Shown: one piece after another, positions 40,869-49,096 of the stretch
Position numbering within the stretch: position 1 is the first letter of the stretch
Layout: the number at the start of each line of letters is the position of its first letter
Assembly (NCBI GenBank): GCA_016177705.1
Contig: JACOUT010000021.1
Span: forward strand, 1 to 49,424
Direction of reading: 5' to 3'
DNA length: 49,424 nt
DNA from: Deltaproteobacteria bacterium
Lineage (GTDB): Bacteria > Myxococcota > UBA727 > VGSZ01
Notes under the pieces: model-generated
What the model was told of the DNA's origin: nothing
The model's input: only the letters and a program-made list of their open reading frames with translations
Databases searched by the model: none
Made by a program: the position numbers and the translations under genes

Positions 40869-42227
40869 ATGACCGACGCGAGCACCTTCACCCCACCGGC
40901 CGACCCGCACCGTCAGGCGCGTAGCTGGCTCGCGCTCGCGCTCGCCGCGCTGCTGCTCGGTGGCGGGCTGTCGCTGGTGCTGATCGTGAGCCGCGTGCCG
41001 GGCATGACGCGGTTCTTCGATGCCCCCCTGGTCGCAAAGAAGAGCCTGGTCGTGCACGTCAACCTGGTGCTCACCGTCTGGTTCCTCGCCTTCCTGGCGG
41101 CGCTGTTCTCGATGATCCCGGGGAAAGGCCAGCGCACGGCCCCCGTCGGCGTGGCGGCGCTCGGTGTGGCGCTGTTCGTGCTGAGCGGCCTCGTGCCCGG
41201 TGCCGAGCCCATCTTGTGCAACTACGTGCCGGTGCTCGATCAGCCGCTGTTCCTGGTCGGCATCGCGGTCTTCGTGCTCGGCGTGCTGTGGTCACTGGTC
41301 GATCGCGCGCGCCTGCTCGACGCGCGCACCGCACCCTTCCTGTCCGGCGCGGCCGTCGAAGGCGTGCGCGTGGCCGCCTGGCTGCTCGGCTTGGCCATCG
41401 TCGTGCTGGTGTCATCGGTGGCGACCACACCGCGCACGGCCGATCACCACCAGTACTGGGAGTCGCTCTTCTGGGGCCCGGGCCACGTGCTGCAGTTCGT
41501 CTTCCTCGCCACCATGCTGTCGGTCTGGTCGCTGTTGGTGCGAGACGCCGCCGGCCGCTGCCCGCTCGGCGACGGCGCGCACCGCTGGCTCGTGTTCGCG
41601 CTCGTCTGGCTGCCTGCGCTGCCGTCGCTGTTGCTGCTCGGCAAGGCGCCCGGCGACGCAGGTTTCGCAGCACTTCCCACCGAGAGCATGCGCTGGGGCA
41701 CCTGGTGGGCGCCGACGCTCTTCCTCGGCTACGCGCTCGCCGCGCTCGTGGCTGCGCGGCGCGCCGGCCGCCTGCGCGTCACCGCGTCGCTGAGCGCCTT
41801 CGCCGCCAGCGTGGCGCTGCTCGCGCTCGGCATCGGCGTCGGCGTGCTCATCACGCGCTCCAGCACGCTGGTGCCGGCGCACTACCACGCGACCGTGGGC
41901 GCGGTGACGGTGGCGTTGATGGGAGGCAGCTACCTGCTGCTCGACGCGCTCGGCGCACCGCTGCCGAGCGAGCGCCTGCGGCGCCTGGCGCGCTGGCAAC
42001 CGCTCGTGTTCGGCCTCGGGCAGGTGGGCTTCGTCAGCGGCTTCGCCTACGCCGGCTGGCACGGGCTCGGCCGCAAGGTGTACGGCCACGAGCAGGCGCT
42101 GCGCGGCGTCGAGCAGACTTTCGGGCTCGCCGTCATGGGTACGGGCGGCGCGCTCGCGCTCGTCGGCGGTGCGTTGTTCTTCGTGCTGGTCGCCAAGTCC
42201 TGGCGGGCGCGCACGTCGTCGCGTTGA
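40869..42227 (+). CDS. orphan heme-copper-oxidase subunit I-like membrane protein
   Basis: A 452-residue protein with about 12 transmembrane helices. It has histidines where subunit I has them: His63 in helix 2 (V-V-H-V-N-L; low-spin heme), His206 in helix 6 (F-W-G-P-G-H-V-L-Q-F; one copper B ligand) and the H-Y-H pair His338/His340 (P-A-H-Y-H-A-T-V-G-A-V-T; heme ligands). The histidine pair of helix 7 that completes copper B is not visible, and the helix 6 tyrosine is absent as well. Closest in feel to cbb3/NorB-type chains. No subunit II, cytochrome c or assembly gene is beside it, so a terminal oxidase role is unproven. The ATG has AAGAAGG about 14 nt upstream. Confidence 0.75.
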   Translation: MTDASTFTPPADPHRQARSWLALALAALLLGGGLSLVLIVSRVPGMTRFFDAPLVAKKSLVVHVNLVLTVWFLAFLAALFSMIPGKGQRTAPVGVAALGVALFVLSGLVPGAEPILCNYVPVLDQPLFLVGIAVFVLGVLWSLVDRARLLDARTAPFLSGAAVEGVRVAAWLLGLAIVVLVSSVATTPRTADHHQYWESLFWGPGHVLQFVFLATMLSVWSLLVRDAAGRCPLGDGAHRWLVFALVWLPALPSLLLLGKAPGDAGFAALPTESMRWGTWWAPTLFLGYALAALVAARRAGRLRVTASLSAFAASVALLALGIGVGVLITRSSTLVPAHYHATVGAVTVALMGGSYLLLDALGAPLPSERLRRLARWQPLVFGLGQVGFVSGFAYAGWHGLGRKVYGHEQALRGVEQTFGLAVMGTGGALALVGGALFFVLVAKSWRARTSSR

Positions 42228-42233
42228 GCGCGC

Positions 42234-43775
42234 TCACACCACGCCGGGATCGGTCTGCGTCACCGGAAAGCGCGCCGCCGCCAGCTCGCGCTTGATGCCG
42301 CCCTTGTCGACGGCGCGGTCGAGCGCCTCCTGCGGTTCGATGACGCCGCCCTTGACCAGCTCCATCAGCCCGTCGTTGAGCGTGCGCATGCCCATGGCGC
42401 GCGAGGTCTGCATGACGCTGCCGATCTGGAAGGTCTTACGCTCGCGGATCATATTCGAGACCGCGGTGGTCACGAGCAGCACCTCGAGCGCCAGCGCGCG
42501 GCCGCCGTCCTTGCGCTTGCACAGGGTCTGCGACACCACGCCCTTGAGGGACTCGGCGAGCATCTGCCGCACCTGTTCCTGCTTGTCGGCCTGGAACTGA
42601 TCGACGATGCGGTCGACGGTGGTGGCGGCGGTGGTGGTGTGCAAGGTGCCGAGCACCAGGTGACCGGTCTCGGCGATCTCGATGGCGATGGCGATGGTCT
42701 CGAGGTCGCGCATCTCGCCGACCAGGATGATGTCGGGGTCCTCGCGCAAGGCCGCGCGCAGCGCGCGCGCGAAGCTGATGGTGTGCACGCCCACCTGGCG
42801 CTGGTGGATCAGGCAGCGCCGCGGCGAGTGCACGAACTCGATCGGGTCCTCGATGGTGACGATGTGATCGGACCGGTTGTTGTTGATCCAGTCGATCATG
42901 GCGGCGAGCGTGGTCGACTTGCCCGAGCCGGTGGGCCCGGTCACGAGCACCAGCCCCTTCTTGAGGCGGCACAGGTCGACGACGGACTGGGGCAGGCCGA
43001 GCTGCTCGACGGTGAGCACGTCGCCGGGGATGCGTCGGAACGAGGCGCAGGGCCCGCGCATGTCGCAGAAGATGTTGACGCGCAGGCGCGCGGTCGGAAG
43101 GTCGTAGGCGAAGTCGGTGTCGCGCGTGCGCAGCCACTCGTCCTTGTTCTGCTGCGGCATGATCTCGAGGAGGAGCTGCTCGAGGTCGTAGGCGCTCACC
43201 TCGGGCAGGTCGAGCACCTCGCGGATGTCGCCGTCGGCCGTTCGGATCATGGCCGGCAGGCCCGCGGTCAGGTGCAGGTCGGAGGCGCCCGTGCGCAGGA
43301 ACACCTCGAAGAAGCGGTCGAGCCCGGGGCGCAGCCCGGTCACCGGCGTGGCGGGCAGCGCCGTCGTCGGTAGCGCCGGCGGCGGCTCGTCGTCGTCCTC
43401 GCCCGGCCCTTCGCGCGACACCGGTGGTGCGAGCCCGGCCTGCACGTCGTGCAGCACGTCGATCGAGTCGTGGTACTCGCCGAGCGTCAGGCGCGCGAAG
43501 TACCTGCCGTCGACGGTGCGGAACTCGACCCGCACCGGGCCGGCCGGGCTGACGTAGTCGAACTCGATCGACTCGCCGCGCTCGAGCGACAGGCGCGCGT
43601 CCGGCGGCGCGGCGCCCCACAACAGCTCGACGACGTGCTCGTTCGACAGCCGCGCGTTGACCAGCGGCACGTGCTCGGCGCCGCGCGTCAGGAACAGGCT
43701 GTTCTGCGCTTCGATCAGGAGCGCGTCGCCCTTTTGAGCGCGGAGCTGCTCGATCAGCGCGTCGAGGCGGGACAC
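42234..43775 (-). CDS. PilT/PilU-family pilus retraction ATPase with N-terminal extension
   Basis: A 513-residue protein (GTG at 43775, 7 nt after a TAGCGT box and without Shine-Dalgarno; a longer frame from ATG 43823 exists). Residues 1-140 are an extra domain, then a Pro-rich linker, then a full PilT core: G-A-S-D-L-H-L, Walker A G-P-T-G-S-G-K-S-T (280-288), the Asp box E-D-P-I-E-F, Walker B D-P-D-I-I-L-V-G-E-M-R-D and the His box G-T-L-H-T-T-T-A. PilT-type hexamers depolymerise type IV pili. The long N-terminus is not in canonical PilT (about 340-370 residues), so this may be a specialised PilT2/PilU-like motor. It is alone here, with no other pil gene. Confidence 0.9.
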   Translation of the reverse strand: MSRLDALIEQLRAQKGDALLIEAQNSLFLTRGAEHVPLVNARLSNEHVVELLWGAAPPDARLSLERGESIEFDYVSPAGPVRVEFRTVDGRYFARLTLGEYHDSIDVLHDVQAGLAPPVSREGPGEDDDEPPPALPTTALPATPVTGLRPGLDRFFEVFLRTGASDLHLTAGLPAMIRTADGDIREVLDLPEVSAYDLEQLLLEIMPQQNKDEWLRTRDTDFAYDLPTARLRVNIFCDMRGPCASFRRIPGDVLTVEQLGLPQSVVDLCRLKKGLVLVTGPTGSGKSTTLAAMIDWINNNRSDHIVTIEDPIEFVHSPRRCLIHQRQVGVHTISFARALRAALREDPDIILVGEMRDLETIAIAIEIAETGHLVLGTLHTTTAATTVDRIVDQFQADKQEQVRQMLAESLKGVVSQTLCKRKDGGRALALEVLLVTTAVSNMIRERKTFQIGSVMQTSRAMGMRTLNDGLMELVKGGVIEPQEALDRAVDKGGIKRELAAARFPVTQTDPGVV

Positions 43776-43837
43776 GTGGGGCACGCTAGCAAAATTGGCG
43801 GCGAAACGACCGCCCGCGCCCATCGGTCAAGCTGTCG

Positions 43838-44665
43838 CTAGCGGTACTCGGGCGCTTCGGCTGGACGCGGCCGCTGGGGCAGCTTGGCGGGCCACGGTCC
43901 GCGGTGGGCGGCCAGCCAGGCGCCGTCGTAGGTCGCGAGCAGCTTCTCGAGGCCGCCGCGCCAGAGATCGGCCGTGCCGTCCTTGGTCCGCCGCAGCCAC
44001 CACATGGTGGCGGAGCGGATGTGGTTTGGGTCCCAGCCTCCCCAGTCGGTGCCGAGCACGTCGTGGTAGAACCACACGACGCTCGCGTCCCACTTGACGG
44101 ACGCGTCGTCGGCGGCGCGCAGGTAGATATTGACCTCGCGGGTGCGCCACGCCGGATCGGACGCGATGGCGCGCTCCACCTCCCAGTAGGTGCGCGCCAG
44201 CGTGCGCACCGCCACGTCGTACGCCGCCTGCGTCTCGGCGCGCAGCGCGGCGTCGCCGGCAGCTGGGATCAACGTCTCGACGGCCCAGCGTACGAAGCGC
44301 GGGTCATAGCGGCCAAAGTCGCGCTCGCTGTCGAGCTTGAGCTTGCCGCTCTTGTGCGGCCCGGCGCGAAAGGGCGCTGTCGGCGTCAGCGCCAAAAAAG
44401 TCTTCCACGAGAACACCGTGAGTGCTCGGCAGAAGAAGTTGCGCATGCCGCCGTCGGCGCCGTAGTCGAAGATCAGATCCTGTTCGGCGCAGCCGTGCCC
44501 CGAGATGCTCGGCAGCGAGCGCCAGGCGTCGGCGACCGTGGTCGCCTTGCGTGGCTTGGGCGCGGGCCGGGACGAGCCGGGCGGTGCGACCGCCGGTTCG
44601 CCGGCGACGGCGAGCGAGCAGGGCAGCAGAATGACGACGAGCGACAGGGGCAGGAGCGCGCGCAT
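43838..44665 (-). CDS. secreted protein of unknown function
   Basis: A 275-residue exported protein; ATG at 44665, 5 nt after a TAGCGT box, no Shine-Dalgarno. A frame from 44701 is excluded because it would run into the divergent gene. Signal peptide 1-21 (L-L-P-L-S-L-V-V-I-L-L-P-C-S-L), Pro-rich spacer, then a mostly alpha-helical domain rich in Trp, Tyr and Asp: G-H-G-C-A-E-Q-D-L-I-F-D-Y-G near 68-81, W-K-T-F-L-A-L, and W-F-Y-H-D-V-L-G-T-D-W-G-G-W. The trptophan-rich, charged core suggests an enzyme or carbohydrate-binding domain, but I recognise no family. Confidence 0.65.
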   Translation of the reverse strand: MRALLPLSLVVILLPCSLAVAGEPAVAPPGSSRPAPKPRKATTVADAWRSLPSISGHGCAEQDLIFDYGADGGMRNFFCRALTVFSWKTFLALTPTAPFRAGPHKSGKLKLDSERDFGRYDPRFVRWAVETLIPAAGDAALRAETQAAYDVAVRTLARTYWEVERAIASDPAWRTREVNIYLRAADDASVKWDASVVWFYHDVLGTDWGGWDPNHIRSATMWWLRRTKDGTADLWRGGLEKLLATYDGAWLAAHRGPWPAKLPQRPRPAEAPEYR

Positions 44666-44702
44666 GGAGCACGCTACCGCCTTCGGGTATCTTCGGGCCA
44701 TG
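44663..44702. promoter_or_regulatory. overlapping divergent near-leaderless promoters
   Basis: On the minus strand TAGCGT (44676-44671) lies 5 nt before the ATG at 44665. On the plus strand TATCTT (44688-44693) lies 6 nt before the ATG at 44700. Only 34 bp separate the two start codons and neither start has a Shine-Dalgarno. The -35 regions would overlap, so the two genes may compete for polymerase. No clear TTG box is seen. Confidence 0.45.
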
Positions 44703-45317
44703 CGGTGCCCGAGCTGCGGTTACGAGACGCCCCAGGGTGCGGTGTGCACGCGCTGCCGAGCGTCGTTGCGCAAGAGCGACGACGACGTGCGCCTGTCGGC
44801 GCACAGCCGCGGCACGCTGATTGGGCGCGCACGCCGGCCCACCGGCGAGGAGCTGACCAACCCCGAGGCGATGTTCCGCCCCGACGCCGTGCTCGAGCTG
44901 ACCGCTCCCTTGCCCACCGACGTCTCGCCCATCGAGACCCACGTGGGCGGCCTGATCGACGGCGTGCGTCCGGTGGCGCGCCTCAGGAAGAAGAGCGGGC
45001 TGTCCTCCGACGACCTGCGCGTCGCGCTCGGCCAGCTCCGCGACCGACGCCTGCTCAAGCTCGCCGGCGTCGTCGAGGAGGCGATCGGTCCCTGGGCCGA
45101 CGACATCGCGGCCGAGATCGCCGAGCGCGCGCGCGGCTCGGAGGAGCACTCGATCAAGGGCGCGGGCGAGTACATCCCGCCGCACGTGATGGCCGAGATC
45201 CAGAGCATGGTCGACGAGGAGGAGCGCGCCAAGGCGCGCGCGGTGCTCGAGGACGACGACGACGCGAGCGCCGACTTCGAGGGCGACACCACCGAGGGGC
45301 CGCTGCCCAAGCGGTGA
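44700..45317 (+). CDS. zinc-ribbon protein of unknown function
   Basis: A 205-residue soluble protein. The first 20 residues hold a zinc ribbon, C-P-S-C-G-Y then C-T-R-C (Cys3, Cys6, Cys16, Cys19), followed by a charged spacer and a helical part about residues 80-125 (H-V-G-G-L-I-D-G-V-R-P-V-A-R-L-R-K-K-S-G-L then D-D-L-R-V-A-L-G-Q-L-R-D-R-R-L-L) that resembles a winged-helix-like signalling or regulator segment found in myxobacterial proteins. The C-terminus is acidic (E-D-D-D-D-A). No catalytic motif is seen. It may be a regulator or adaptor. Confidence 0.7.
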   Translation: MRCPSCGYETPQGAVCTRCRASLRKSDDDVRLSAHSRGTLIGRARRPTGEELTNPEAMFRPDAVLELTAPLPTDVSPIETHVGGLIDGVRPVARLRKKSGLSSDDLRVALGQLRDRRLLKLAGVVEEAIGPWADDIAAEIAERARGSEEHSIKGAGEYIPPHVMAEIQSMVDEEERAKARAVLEDDDDASADFEGDTTEGPLPKR

Positions 45318-45376
45318 GGCACGTGCTCGGGCCACAGCCGCCGGAATGCCCGGCGGCCACCCCCGCTTGAGCTTCC

Positions 45377-45955
45377 ATGGCGAGCATCGGGCATGTGCTG
45401 TTCGGCCTCGCCGTCGCCCGCGCCCACGACAACCACGCGCAGCTCCACACGGGGCCGCGCGCGCCGCGCGTGCGGGTCGTCGGGGCCGTCGCGTTCGCGG
45501 TGCTGGCGCTGCTGCCCGATCTCGACGTCGTCGCCTTCGCGCTCGGCATCCCCTACGGCGCCGACTTCGGCCACCGCGGCGCCGCGCACTCGCTGCTCGC
45601 CGGCGTCGTGCTCGGCGCGGCAGCGGCGCTGGTGCTCGCGCACGGCTCGCGCGCGCCGCTGCTACCGACCGCGGTCGCAGCCATCGTCGCGGTGGTGAGC
45701 CACGGGCTGTTCGACGCCCTCACCGACGGCGGGCTCGGCATCGCGCTCCTGTGGCCGTGGTCGACCGAGCGGCTGTTCTCGCCGGTGCAGCCGATCCCGG
45801 TCGCGCCCATCGGCAGGGCCTTCCTGTCGGCGCGCGGGCTCACGGTGGCGACGACCGAGCTGCTGTGGTTTCTGCCCTTCGCGCTGTTCGCGCTGTTCGG
45901 CGGACGGATTAGAGCTGCGCCAACCTCGGCTCGAGCGCCTTCTCCAGGTCGATGA
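45377..45955 (+). CDS. YdjM/LexA-binding-type membrane-bound metal-dependent hydrolase
   Basis: A 192-residue membrane protein with the YdjM (PF04307-like) pattern: H-V-L-F-G-L-A-V-A-R at the N-terminus, L-P-D-L-D-V-V, H-R-G-A-A-H-S-L (the conserved H-R-x-x-x-H-S), S-H-G-L-F-D-A-L-T-D-G-G and W-P-W-S. The histidines and aspartates are thought to bind a metal at the membrane; the family's substrate is unknown and the E. coli protein YdjM is SOS-induced. It ends 47 nt inside the convergent transaldolase gene, so the last 15 codons overlap its 3' end. Confidence 0.85.
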   Translation: MASIGHVLFGLAVARAHDNHAQLHTGPRAPRVRVVGAVAFAVLALLPDLDVVAFALGIPYGADFGHRGAAHSLLAGVVLGAAAALVLAHGSRAPLLPTAVAAIVAVVSHGLFDALTDGGLGIALLWPWSTERLFSPVQPIPVAPIGRAFLSARGLTVATTELLWFLPFALFALFGGRIRAAPTSARAPSPGR

Positions 45956-46883
45956 TGGCCTTGGAGAAGCCTTCGACGCCCTCCTTCAGCTTGTCGCTCG
46001 CCATCTTGTCCTCGGCATGCATCTTGTCGAACAGCGCGCGGTCGACGTGGATCTTGTCCTTACCGAGCGCCTTCGCGTTGGCAGGATCGAGCTTCCTCGG
46101 CAGCTCGCCCTGCGCCGCCTCGAGCTCGGCGAGCAGCTTGGGCGCGATGGTCAGCAGGTCGCAGCCGCACAACTCGAGGATCTCGCCCGAGTTCCTGAAC
46201 GACGCGCCCATCACCTCGGTCTTGTAGCCGTGGCGCTTGTAGTAGTTGTAAATGGTCGCCACCGAGAGCACGCCCGGATCTTCGGCGGCCGGATACGAGG
46301 TCCTGCCGGTGCTCTTCAGGTACCAGTCGAGGATGCGCCCGACGAAGGGCGAGATGAGCGTGACGCCCGCCTCGGCGCACGCCGCCGCCTGATGGAAGCC
46401 GAACAAGAGGGTCAGGTTGCAGTGGATGCCCTCGCGCTCGAGCTGCTCCGCCGCCTTGATGCCCGCCCACGTCGCCGCGAGCTTGATGAGCACGCGGTCG
46501 CGCTTGATGCCCGCCTTCTCGTACATGCCGATCAGGTCGCGCGCTTTGGCGATCGAGCCCTGCTCGTCGTCGGCCAGGCGCGCGTCCGCCTCGGTGGAGA
46601 CGCGGCCGGGCACCACCTTCAGGATCTGGATGCCGAATTCGACAGCGAGGCGGTCGACGGCGCGCTTGCACACGGCGGCGGGCGCCTTGTCCTTGCTGTC
46701 TTCCCTGGCCCAGCGAAGCGCGTTGTCGACCACCACCTGGTACTGCGGCATGGCGGCGGCGGCGGCCACCAGCGAGGGGTTGGTGGTGGCGTCGCGCGGG
46801 CGGAACTTCTCGATGGAAGCGAAGTCGCCGGTGTCGGCGACCACCACGGTGTGACGCTTGAGCTGTTCGAGGAGACTCGCCAT
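45909..46883 (-). CDS. tal: transaldolase
   Basis: A 324-residue transaldolase of the TalB type: T-T-N-P-S-L near residue 33, the catalytic lysine in V-L-I-K-L-A-A-T-W-A-G-I (Lys134), N-L-T-L-L-F, I-S-P-F-V-G-R and the G-A-S-F-R-N-S-G-E-I-x-E-L region near 240. It moves the dihydroxyacetone unit between sedoheptulose-7-phosphate and erythrose-4-phosphate in the pentose phosphate pathway. The start ATG at 46883 has GAAAGG about 8 nt upstream, behind a TACCTT box near 46925. No other pentose phosphate gene is present. Confidence 0.95.
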   Translation of the reverse strand: MASLLEQLKRHTVVVADTGDFASIEKFRPRDATTNPSLVAAAAAMPQYQVVVDNALRWAREDSKDKAPAAVCKRAVDRLAVEFGIQILKVVPGRVSTEADARLADDEQGSIAKARDLIGMYEKAGIKRDRVLIKLAATWAGIKAAEQLEREGIHCNLTLLFGFHQAAACAEAGVTLISPFVGRILDWYLKSTGRTSYPAAEDPGVLSVATIYNYYKRHGYKTEVMGASFRNSGEILELCGCDLLTIAPKLLAELEAAQGELPRKLDPANAKALGKDKIHVDRALFDKMHAEDKMASDKLKEGVEGFSKAIIDLEKALEPRLAQL

Positions 46884-47101
46884 GGGCAGGGCCTTTCCGG
46901 TGGTAGGGGTCGAGCGGCAAGGTAGCAGATCGCACCCGCGCCGCAGGCCGCGCCCGCCGGCCTGGTGCGCTTTACCGCGTAGCAGCCTGCCCGCCCCTCG
47001 AAAAACCGCGGGTGGCAGCGGGGGCCATATCGCGCAACCTGCCGACCAGGCAGCGCTTTTTCTCGTGGCGCGGTGGCGCGGATGTTGCGACAGTCTGGGG
47101 C

Positions 47102-48286
47102 GTGCGCGCCCTCGCCTCACTCCTGCTGCCGCCGCTCGCCTGCGCGCTGCTCGCGAGCGCCGCCGCGGCCGCGCCGACACCGGTGGGGCTGCCGCACGAG
47201 CTGACCACCGCGCAGCGCAACCTGCTGGCCGAGCTGAAGCTGGCGCGCCAGCAGGTGGACGCCGCGCTCAAGCTGCGCAAGCAGCGGCTCGAGGTCATGC
47301 ACCAGGCGGTGGTCGCGCGCGACGCCGCCGCCGCCGCGCTCGCCGCCAAGAAGCGCGCGCACGACGCCGCCGGGCTGCAGGCCGCCCAGCAGAAGACCTT
47401 CGCGCTCGACGAGGAGGTCACGCGCGCCCGCTCGGCCTTCGTCGCCGCCGAGGCCACCGTGGCGCGCGGCGGCGCCGAGCTGCTCTCCCTCTACGACGCG
47501 CTGCTCGCCGAGCGCCGCCGCGCCGTCGACGCCGCCGCCGGCTCGGCGCGCGGCCCGGCCGTGCAGGCGTACCGCGAGCTGGCCGCGCAGCGAGACGCCG
47601 TGCGCCAGGCGCTTTTGCCCGTGCTCGCCGACACGCCGACCAACGCCGCAGCACCCGGCGCCGATCTCGAGCCCCGCGCCGACGACGACGTCGAGACGCT
47701 GCTCGAGAAGGCCGACCTGGCCCGCGATCTGGAGCAGCGCCTGCAGCGCCAGATGGAGGCGGTGCGCCGCCGCATCTCAGAGCTCGAGGAGGAGCAGGCG
47801 GTGGCCAAGGACGTCGCCGGCATGGTGGGCCGAAGCGCGCTGTTCGACGAAGAGGACCGGCGCCTGTTGGTGGTGCGCACCGAGACCACGACGCGTGCGG
47901 CCAACAACGGCCCGGTGGCCGCCATCGGCGGCAACGACCGCGACGACGCGAACCAGGGCGAGTCCTCGCCGCCGCCCGCCTTCGACGGCGAGCCCTCGGC
48001 TGACGCTGACGACGTCGGCGCAGGCGCTGGCGGCGCGCCCCCCGCCGACCCGGCGCCGCCCGCCAGCATCGCGCCGCCGCCGCCCGCCATGGTGTCGTCG
48101 ACCACCACGCTGCGCGCCGAGCAGGCGCTGGCGGTGCCCGCCACCGACGCCGGCCTGCAAGGCATGCTGTCCTCGAGCACCAACCTGTCGTCGCTCAAGG
48201 CGCTCGAGAAGCAGTTGCAGGCGAACGCCGTCAAGGCGCGCGACAAGGCGAAGAAGCTGCGCGTCGAGGCCGAGCGCCGGCAGTAA
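47102..48286 (+). CDS. periplasmic coiled-coil protein
   Basis: A 394-residue exported protein starting at GTG 47102; the longer frame back to 47012 is excluded because it would shift the signal peptide. Signal peptide 1-24 (A-C-A-L-L-A-S-A-A-A-A-A-P), two long coiled-coil stretches (about 30-160 and 210-260, with heptads rich in Leu, Ala, Arg and Glu), a Pro/Ala/Asp-rich low-complexity linker (about 300-345) and a final helix (about 365-394). The layout resembles EnvC/YgbF-like or tail-fibre-like coiled coils but no LytM or other enzyme domain follows. Probably an envelope-spanning or structural protein. Confidence 0.72.
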   Translation: MRALASLLLPPLACALLASAAAAAPTPVGLPHELTTAQRNLLAELKLARQQVDAALKLRKQRLEVMHQAVVARDAAAAALAAKKRAHDAAGLQAAQQKTFALDEEVTRARSAFVAAEATVARGGAELLSLYDALLAERRRAVDAAAGSARGPAVQAYRELAAQRDAVRQALLPVLADTPTNAAAPGADLEPRADDDVETLLEKADLARDLEQRLQRQMEAVRRRISELEEEQAVAKDVAGMVGRSALFDEEDRRLLVVRTETTTRAANNGPVAAIGGNDRDDANQGESSPPPAFDGEPSADADDVGAGAGGAPPADPAPPASIAPPPPAMVSSTTTLRAEQALAVPATDAGLQGMLSSSTNLSSLKALEKQLQANAVKARDKAKKLRVEAERRQ

Positions 48287-48355
48287 GCCACGCTGCGGTC
48301 GCACGACGCTCGCACAGCTTGCGAAAGACCTCGCGGTGGGCAAGCTAGAGCCTCG

Positions 48356-49096
48356 ATGCTCAAGCTCACCACCACCAAGCTCGGACCACTGGTCGCGCGC
48401 GTGGTCGCCGCCGACGGCGTGGCCGACGACGCGCTCACGGTCTGGCTCTGTCACGGCTACGGCGCACCCGGCAACGACCTGTGCGGCGTCGCGGGCGAGG
48501 TGGTCGCGGCGCGGCCGGCGCTCGCCGCGCGCGTGCGCTTCGTCTTCCCCGAGGCGCCGCTCTCGCTCGGCTTCCTGCCCTTCGGCGGCCGCGCTTGGTG
48601 GCACATCGACGTCAGCCGCTTCGAGCGCGCGCTCGCCACCGGCGAGCTCGAGCGCCTGTTCGACGAGACGCCCGAGGGCATGCCGGCCGCGCGCAAGGCG
48701 CTGCGCGCCGCGCTCGACGCCTGGTGCGCCACCACCAACACGGCGGCGTCGCGCGTGCTGCTCGGCGGCTTCTCGCAAGGCGCCATGATCACGACGGACC
48801 TGGCGCTGCGCTTGGAGGAGGCGCCGGCGGCGCTCGCCATCTTCTCGGGCACGCTGCTGTGCCGGCCCGAGTGGACACGGCTGGCGCCGGCGCGGCGCGG
48901 CCTGTCGGTGTTGCAGAGCCACGGCACCGCCGACCCGCTCTTGCCCTACCCGGCGGCGCTCGAGCTGCGCGCGCTGCTCGAGCGATCCGGCATGTCCGTG
49001 CGCTTCGTGTCGTTCCCGGGCGGCCACGGCATCGACGCCGAGGTGATCGACGCCTTCGGCGCGCTCGTCGAGGAGCGCGCGGGGTCGGCCTCGTGA
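48356..49096 (+). CDS. alpha/beta-hydrolase, phospholipase/carboxylesterase-like
   Basis: A 246-residue hydrolase of the carboxylesterase type (PF02230-like): L-C-H-G-Y-G-A-P near 31-38 (oxyanion hole), nucleophile elbow G-G-F-S-Q-G-A (Ser140), acid in S-H-G-T-A-D-P-L and histidine in G-G-H-G-I-D. Cleaves short-chain esters or deacylates proteins in related enzymes. The ATG follows a TAGAGC box by 4 nt with no Shine-Dalgarno. The next gene starts in its stop (GTGA), so the two are co-translated. Confidence 0.88.
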   Translation: MLKLTTTKLGPLVARVVAADGVADDALTVWLCHGYGAPGNDLCGVAGEVVAARPALAARVRFVFPEAPLSLGFLPFGGRAWWHIDVSRFERALATGELERLFDETPEGMPAARKALRAALDAWCATTNTAASRVLLGGFSQGAMITTDLALRLEEAPAALAIFSGTLLCRPEWTRLAPARRGLSVLQSHGTADPLLPYPAALELRALLERSGMSVRFVSFPGGHGIDAEVIDAFGALVEERAGSAS

